Source of the DNA: UBA2377 sp964525935
GTDB lineage: Bacteria; Verrucomicrobiota; Verrucomicrobiia; Opitutales; Opitutaceae
Direction: 5' to 3'
Length of the DNA: 64,000 nt
NCBI GenBank assembly: GCA_964525935.1
Contig: CAZGJZ010000012.1
Location: forward strand, 1-64,000
A program made the position numbers and the translations under genes. Shown here in pieces: positions 60,797 through 64,000 of this stretch (position 1 is its first letter; every line of letters starts with the position of its first letter). A model generated the notes under the pieces. The model was not told where the DNA came from, made no database searches, and saw nothing but the letters and a program-made list of their open reading frames with translations.

Positions 60797-61309
60797 ATGG
60801 TATTCAAATTCAAACTCTTCGTGGACGGCGCGTGTCCCGGGAATCCGGGACCGGGGGGTTCCGGCATCGTCATAATGGACGAGAACGATGACGAGGTATA
60901 CTCCGAGGCTAAATTCGTGGGAGAGAGGACCACCAACAACGTCGCGGAGTATACCGCGATGGCGATCGGGTTGAAACGGTGTGCGGATCGAGAAATCGAG
61001 AATTTGGAGGTCAACACCGACTCAAAGTTGATGGTGGGGCAATTGGGGTATCTCCCCGGTCGGCCTCCCTTCAAGGTGAATGCCGTGAATCTCCAACCCC
61101 TTCACGCCGAGTGCAAAAAACAACTCAAACGATTCAAGAAAGTCCACGTTCAATGGATCCCGCGCGAACTGAACAAGAACGCCGATCGCATGGCAAATCT
61201 CGCCGTGAAACTCCGACGAGATACCGTCGTGGAGCCGGAGACTAAAAAGGTGGAGGAAGCGGAAGAGGAGGAGGGAACGAAGCGCGTGAAATTATCAACC
61301 GTCGAATGA
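60797..61309 (+). CDS. Ribonuclease H type 1
   Basis: A 170-residue RNase HI. The catalytic acids are Asp10 (LFVDGACPGNPG), Glu51 (NNVAEYTAM), Asp75 (VNTDSKLM) and Asp130 (NKNADRMAN). The segment WIPRELNKNAD is typical of the RNase H family that lacks the His of the E. coli enzyme. It degrades RNA in RNA-DNA hybrids, so it may remove replication primers or R-loops. The last 25 residues form an acidic and basic tail. The stop codon overlaps the upstream ATG of the next frame (ATGA), but the next gene probably starts at 61336. Confidence 0.95.
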   Translation: MVFKFKLFVDGACPGNPGPGGSGIVIMDENDDEVYSEAKFVGERTTNNVAEYTAMAIGLKRCADREIENLEVNTDSKLMVGQLGYLPGRPPFKVNAVNLQPLHAECKKQLKRFKKVHVQWIPRELNKNADRMANLAVKLRRDTVVEPETKKVEEAEEEEGTKRVKLSTVE

Positions 61310-61335
61310 ATCAAACATCAATCAATCAAAAAAAC

Positions 61336-62118
61336 ATGAACGGTGATCTTCTCGCCGCATGGACCCTCTCCCCGAACGAATATCGTCTTTACACTCGACA
61401 AAAGCGATGGTTGCGGCGGGACGTCTTCGTCGCGGCCAATACCAAATGGAACGTCGTTACCACGATGTTCCAAACGCATCCGTGGTATCGCATACGCTCA
61501 AATGGCGGTAGAGGGGATGGTGGAGGGGGAGGAGGGGGAATGTGGACGAGTCTCGCGACGCACGCGTTACATCATTCGATGGTTCTCCCTCACATCGCGG
61601 CCGTCGCCTCGACGTGCGTCCTCGATACCGTTTCTCACCACGAGATCCTTCGCCCCTTCGTCGCGATTCGAACGGCGCTTGCGAATTGGGACGGGGTCTC
61701 ACCCGGTATAGCCGCGGTATTGGTATGCGAGGTGAATCGCGCGCGGAAAGTGGTGGAACGCGTGAGACTCGCCTACAAGCGAACGCGAGACGAACGGTTC
61801 CGGTTCGTGCGAGAACGATTCCTCGCCTCCACCACCACCGTTCGCGGCCATCTGTTCGACGACACGTATTTCGAGACGATCGAGGACGTGGCGTTCGAGA
61901 CGGGGAAAGGAACCCCCGAGTTCCTCGCCGCGATCGCACACGTACGAGGCCAATGGAAATGGGGGAATTTTGAATCGGTTCCGAGCGTTCGGTACGAATA
62001 CGCCCTGGCGTTCCCCACGCTTCTGGATGCATCTTCCACCAAGCGGAAAGACGGGGGAGGTGGTGAAGGAGGAGATCACGTGATTCTGTTGAATTGGTTC
62101 ACGCCCTCGCTCATGTGA
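61336..62118 (+). CDS. Unknown globular protein
   Basis: A 260-residue protein not recognised. A Gly/Arg-rich loop (GGRGDGGGGGGG, about 57-68) interrupts an otherwise mixed helical and beta sequence with several Trp and Arg residues. No transmembrane segment. The frame opens at 61306, overlapping the RNase H stop; the second ATG (AACATGAACGG) at 61336 is used. Its position next to RNase H may mean a role in nucleic-acid metabolism, but there is no direct evidence. Confidence 0.65.
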   Translation: MNGDLLAAWTLSPNEYRLYTRQKRWLRRDVFVAANTKWNVVTTMFQTHPWYRIRSNGGRGDGGGGGGGMWTSLATHALHHSMVLPHIAAVASTCVLDTVSHHEILRPFVAIRTALANWDGVSPGIAAVLVCEVNRARKVVERVRLAYKRTRDERFRFVRERFLASTTTVRGHLFDDTYFETIEDVAFETGKGTPEFLAAIAHVRGQWKWGNFESVPSVRYEYALAFPTLLDASSTKRKDGGGGEGGDHVILLNWFTPSLM

Positions 62119-62183
62119 GTGAACTTGATTGATTCTTAAGAGTATGTTTCACACCTCGCGTCGTGAATAAAAAATCGAATAAA

Positions 62184-63983
62184 ATGGAGAGCACCTTGAA
62201 GTTGAATTGTAACTGGTTGAGGGATCAACAAGCAGCTGAGATCGTTGAAAACATCAACAAGAGTCTGAGACCCGTCGAGCTGACCATCGGTGCGCCAAAC
62301 CACTTTCTCGTCGAAGACGAAGAGACGACGCGCGCGTTAATCACCATCCTCAACAACCCATCCACAAAAGAAAAGCTCAAGTCGTTGGTGGTGAAATACG
62401 TGCGGCCGTTGAATGATGCGTTCGAAAGTCTCGGTCTCGTCTTGAGGGACAACACAACGCTGGAAACGTTGGAATTGAAAGCATGCATGTATCGCAATGA
62501 TCCGCCCGATTCTATGTTCGACGCGTTAGAAAGCAACACGACACTAAAAAAGCTGATTTTCGAAAGTTGCATGCTCTCACAACCGCAAATCGATAAACTC
62601 GGAACCATGTTGAGGAATCCAGAAACGAAATTGGAAACGCTCGTTTTGAACAATATCTTCCTCAACAACATGGACATTACATCCATCGCCGAAGCACTCG
62701 TCCATAACCAAACGTTAAAAACGTTTGGTTTTTATAGATCAATCGAAAACGGACTCAAAAAACTTGCTTCGGCGTTATCCGTGAATCAAACGTTACAAGT
62801 GCTTCATTTTTCTTTATACCGCGTACCAAACAGCAGTGCATTGGGTAATGACGTCATACGAAACGCGAAATGGGTGCATGAGATTAAGTTTGCCGAGAAC
62901 TTATTTGAACCTGGAATGGCGGCATTCGGTTACGCGTTGGCGAATCACACGAGGTTGAAGACTCTGATAGTTGATGAAAGTCACTTTGTAAGCGCATCAC
63001 CGTCGGACTTTAAACCGTTCATGGACGGCTTGCGAACGAGCAGGTCGCTGGAAGAGTTGCGTCTTCCGAATTGTTCCGCATCAAGTCCGGACTTTTTTCC
63101 GGCGCTCGCCAAGGCCGTGGGCTCGAATACCTCGTTAAAATCGCTGGTGCTCGACGGATGTCGCATCCACGATTTCAAGAGAATTGACATGAACGATTTC
63201 TTCGACGGGGTGCGATCCAACCGATCGTTGGTGAATCTGTCACTGAAGTACTGTTACCTCACACCCCTGATGGGACGACGCGGAGGATTCGCCGAGTTTT
63301 TGAGCAGCAACTCGGCGCTACGCCGACTTTGTTTGACCCAGAATGATATCGGGGAAGAATGCATCCACACTATCGCCTATGCGCTGAAAACGAACAAAAC
63401 GACATTGAAATATTTGGACTTATCGAATTGTGACATCGATCCGAAGAACGGGGAAATCCTGGCGACGATGGTGCGCACGAACCGGACGTTGAAACGCCTG
63501 AATTTGGATGGGAACAACGATTTAAACAATGATACCGCCGTCGCGTTCGCGAACGCGTTAATGCATAACACCACGTTGGAAGACTTGCGTTTATCCAGTA
63601 CGTCAATTAACGATGGGGGTGTCGTTCCGATCGCAAAGGTTCTCTTCGGCTCCAACCGAACGTTGAAACGATTGAGTTTATGGACATACGGAATCGGTGC
63701 GCCTGCGGATACGGAATTACGAGAGGCGATTCGCGCCAATACGACGTTGGACCAAATATTGCTTAATGGTGACGATTCCGAGTATGAAGACGAGTTCGCC
63801 CTTCGAAATATGAGATTGGCGGGCACGACGGCCGCGGCGGCGAGGCGACCGTACTTGTCGCAACGTCCCCTCGATCGGATTGCGCAATTCGCGCTTCCAC
63901 CCCATAAATACGACGAATGGCATCGTCGGAAAGACGAAGAGGAAGAAGAGGAAACGAACGTAGGGGGGTGTTTGATTTTTTAG
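62184..63983 (+). CDS. Leucine-rich repeat protein with CaaX box
   Basis: A 599-residue protein built of ribonuclease-inhibitor-type LRRs. Units of about 28 residues carry forms such as NTTLETLELKAC, NTTLKKLIFESC, NRTLKRLNLDGNN, NTTLEDLRLSS and NRTLKRLSL. A short N-terminal region, about 15-18 repeats and a charged C-terminus are present. The end is NVGGCLIF, a CaaX box (Cys-Leu-Ile-Phe), so prenylation and membrane anchoring are likely. RI-type LRRs bind proteins, and similar viral proteins may act as F-box partners or immune-receptor mimics; no F-box is seen. Codon use is less GC-rich than that of its neighbours. The frame opens at a GTG; ATG 62184 is used. Confidence 0.85.
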   Translation: MESTLKLNCNWLRDQQAAEIVENINKSLRPVELTIGAPNHFLVEDEETTRALITILNNPSTKEKLKSLVVKYVRPLNDAFESLGLVLRDNTTLETLELKACMYRNDPPDSMFDALESNTTLKKLIFESCMLSQPQIDKLGTMLRNPETKLETLVLNNIFLNNMDITSIAEALVHNQTLKTFGFYRSIENGLKKLASALSVNQTLQVLHFSLYRVPNSSALGNDVIRNAKWVHEIKFAENLFEPGMAAFGYALANHTRLKTLIVDESHFVSASPSDFKPFMDGLRTSRSLEELRLPNCSASSPDFFPALAKAVGSNTSLKSLVLDGCRIHDFKRIDMNDFFDGVRSNRSLVNLSLKYCYLTPLMGRRGGFAEFLSSNSALRRLCLTQNDIGEECIHTIAYALKTNKTTLKYLDLSNCDIDPKNGEILATMVRTNRTLKRLNLDGNNDLNNDTAVAFANALMHNTTLEDLRLSSTSINDGGVVPIAKVLFGSNRTLKRLSLWTYGIGAPADTELREAIRANTTLDQILLNGDDSEYEDEFALRNMRLAGTTAAAARRPYLSQRPLDRIAQFALPPHKYDEWHRRKDEEEEEETNVGGCLIF

Positions 63984-64000
63984 AGGTATGATATTTGGGC

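Overview
The window looks like part of the genome of a large eukaryotic DNA virus, or an endogenous or episomal copy of one. It carries a herpesvirus/HK97-type capsid set: portal, maturation protease fused to a scaffold, and major capsid protein. It also carries eukaryote-like transcription genes: RPB1, an RPB6-like protein, TBP and TFIIS. That mixture is what has been described for Mirusviricota, which infect marine protists. The assignment is an inference from gene content; no database was searched. The DNA is GC-rich, densely coded on both strands and without visible introns. Its proteins are rich in Ser, Asp/Glu and Lys tracts, and such coding produces long antisense shadow frames.

Layout. 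1-7.6 kb: a small membrane protein, RPB1 with a short CTD-like heptad tail, and a divergent RPB6-like gene. 7.6-14.9 kb: RING-H2 protein, multi-pass membrane protein, Cys/His-rich protein, two tandem paralogues, TBP and TFIIS. 14.9-28.3 kb: portal, a large protein of unknown role, a CMGC-type kinase, a zinc protein resembling herpesvirus UL92 late factors, membrane proteins, and large probable virion proteins, one with an internal duplication. 28.4-43.6 kb: secreted and membrane proteins (subtilase, Cys-rich protein, tandem four-pass proteins), an ADCK/UbiB-like kinase, a Skp1-like protein, several unknown genes under a shared promoter type, and a MIT-thioredoxin fusion. 43.6-57 kb: large membrane-anchored subtilase, an apparently inactivated RecD2/UL5-like helicase, a multi-pass membrane protein, the protease-scaffold and major capsid genes. 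57-64 kb: an ESCRT-III-like protein, a PrimPol/UL52-type primase, RNase HI, and two proteins ending in CaaX boxes, one of them an LRR protein.

How the parts may work together. RPB1, RPB6-like, TBP and TFIIS suggest virus-run transcription; the CMGC kinase could phosphorylate the RPB1 tail. The upstream regions fall into two classes. One has an AAAATCACAA core; three of these genes also have a second box, ACTTTTTCATCCGAGA, 41-42 bases downstream. The other class has TATA-like boxes, mostly 58-68 bases before the start codon, in front of capsid-type genes. This looks like temporal classes (early and late are inferred). The ESCRT-III-like protein, the MIT-domain protein and the prenylation-type C-termini point to membrane remodelling. 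The Skp1-like and RING proteins point to manipulation of host ubiquitin ligases. The primase, the dead helicase and RNase HI form a replication set.

Start codons were chosen as ATG throughout, because several longer frames begin only at GTG or TTG.
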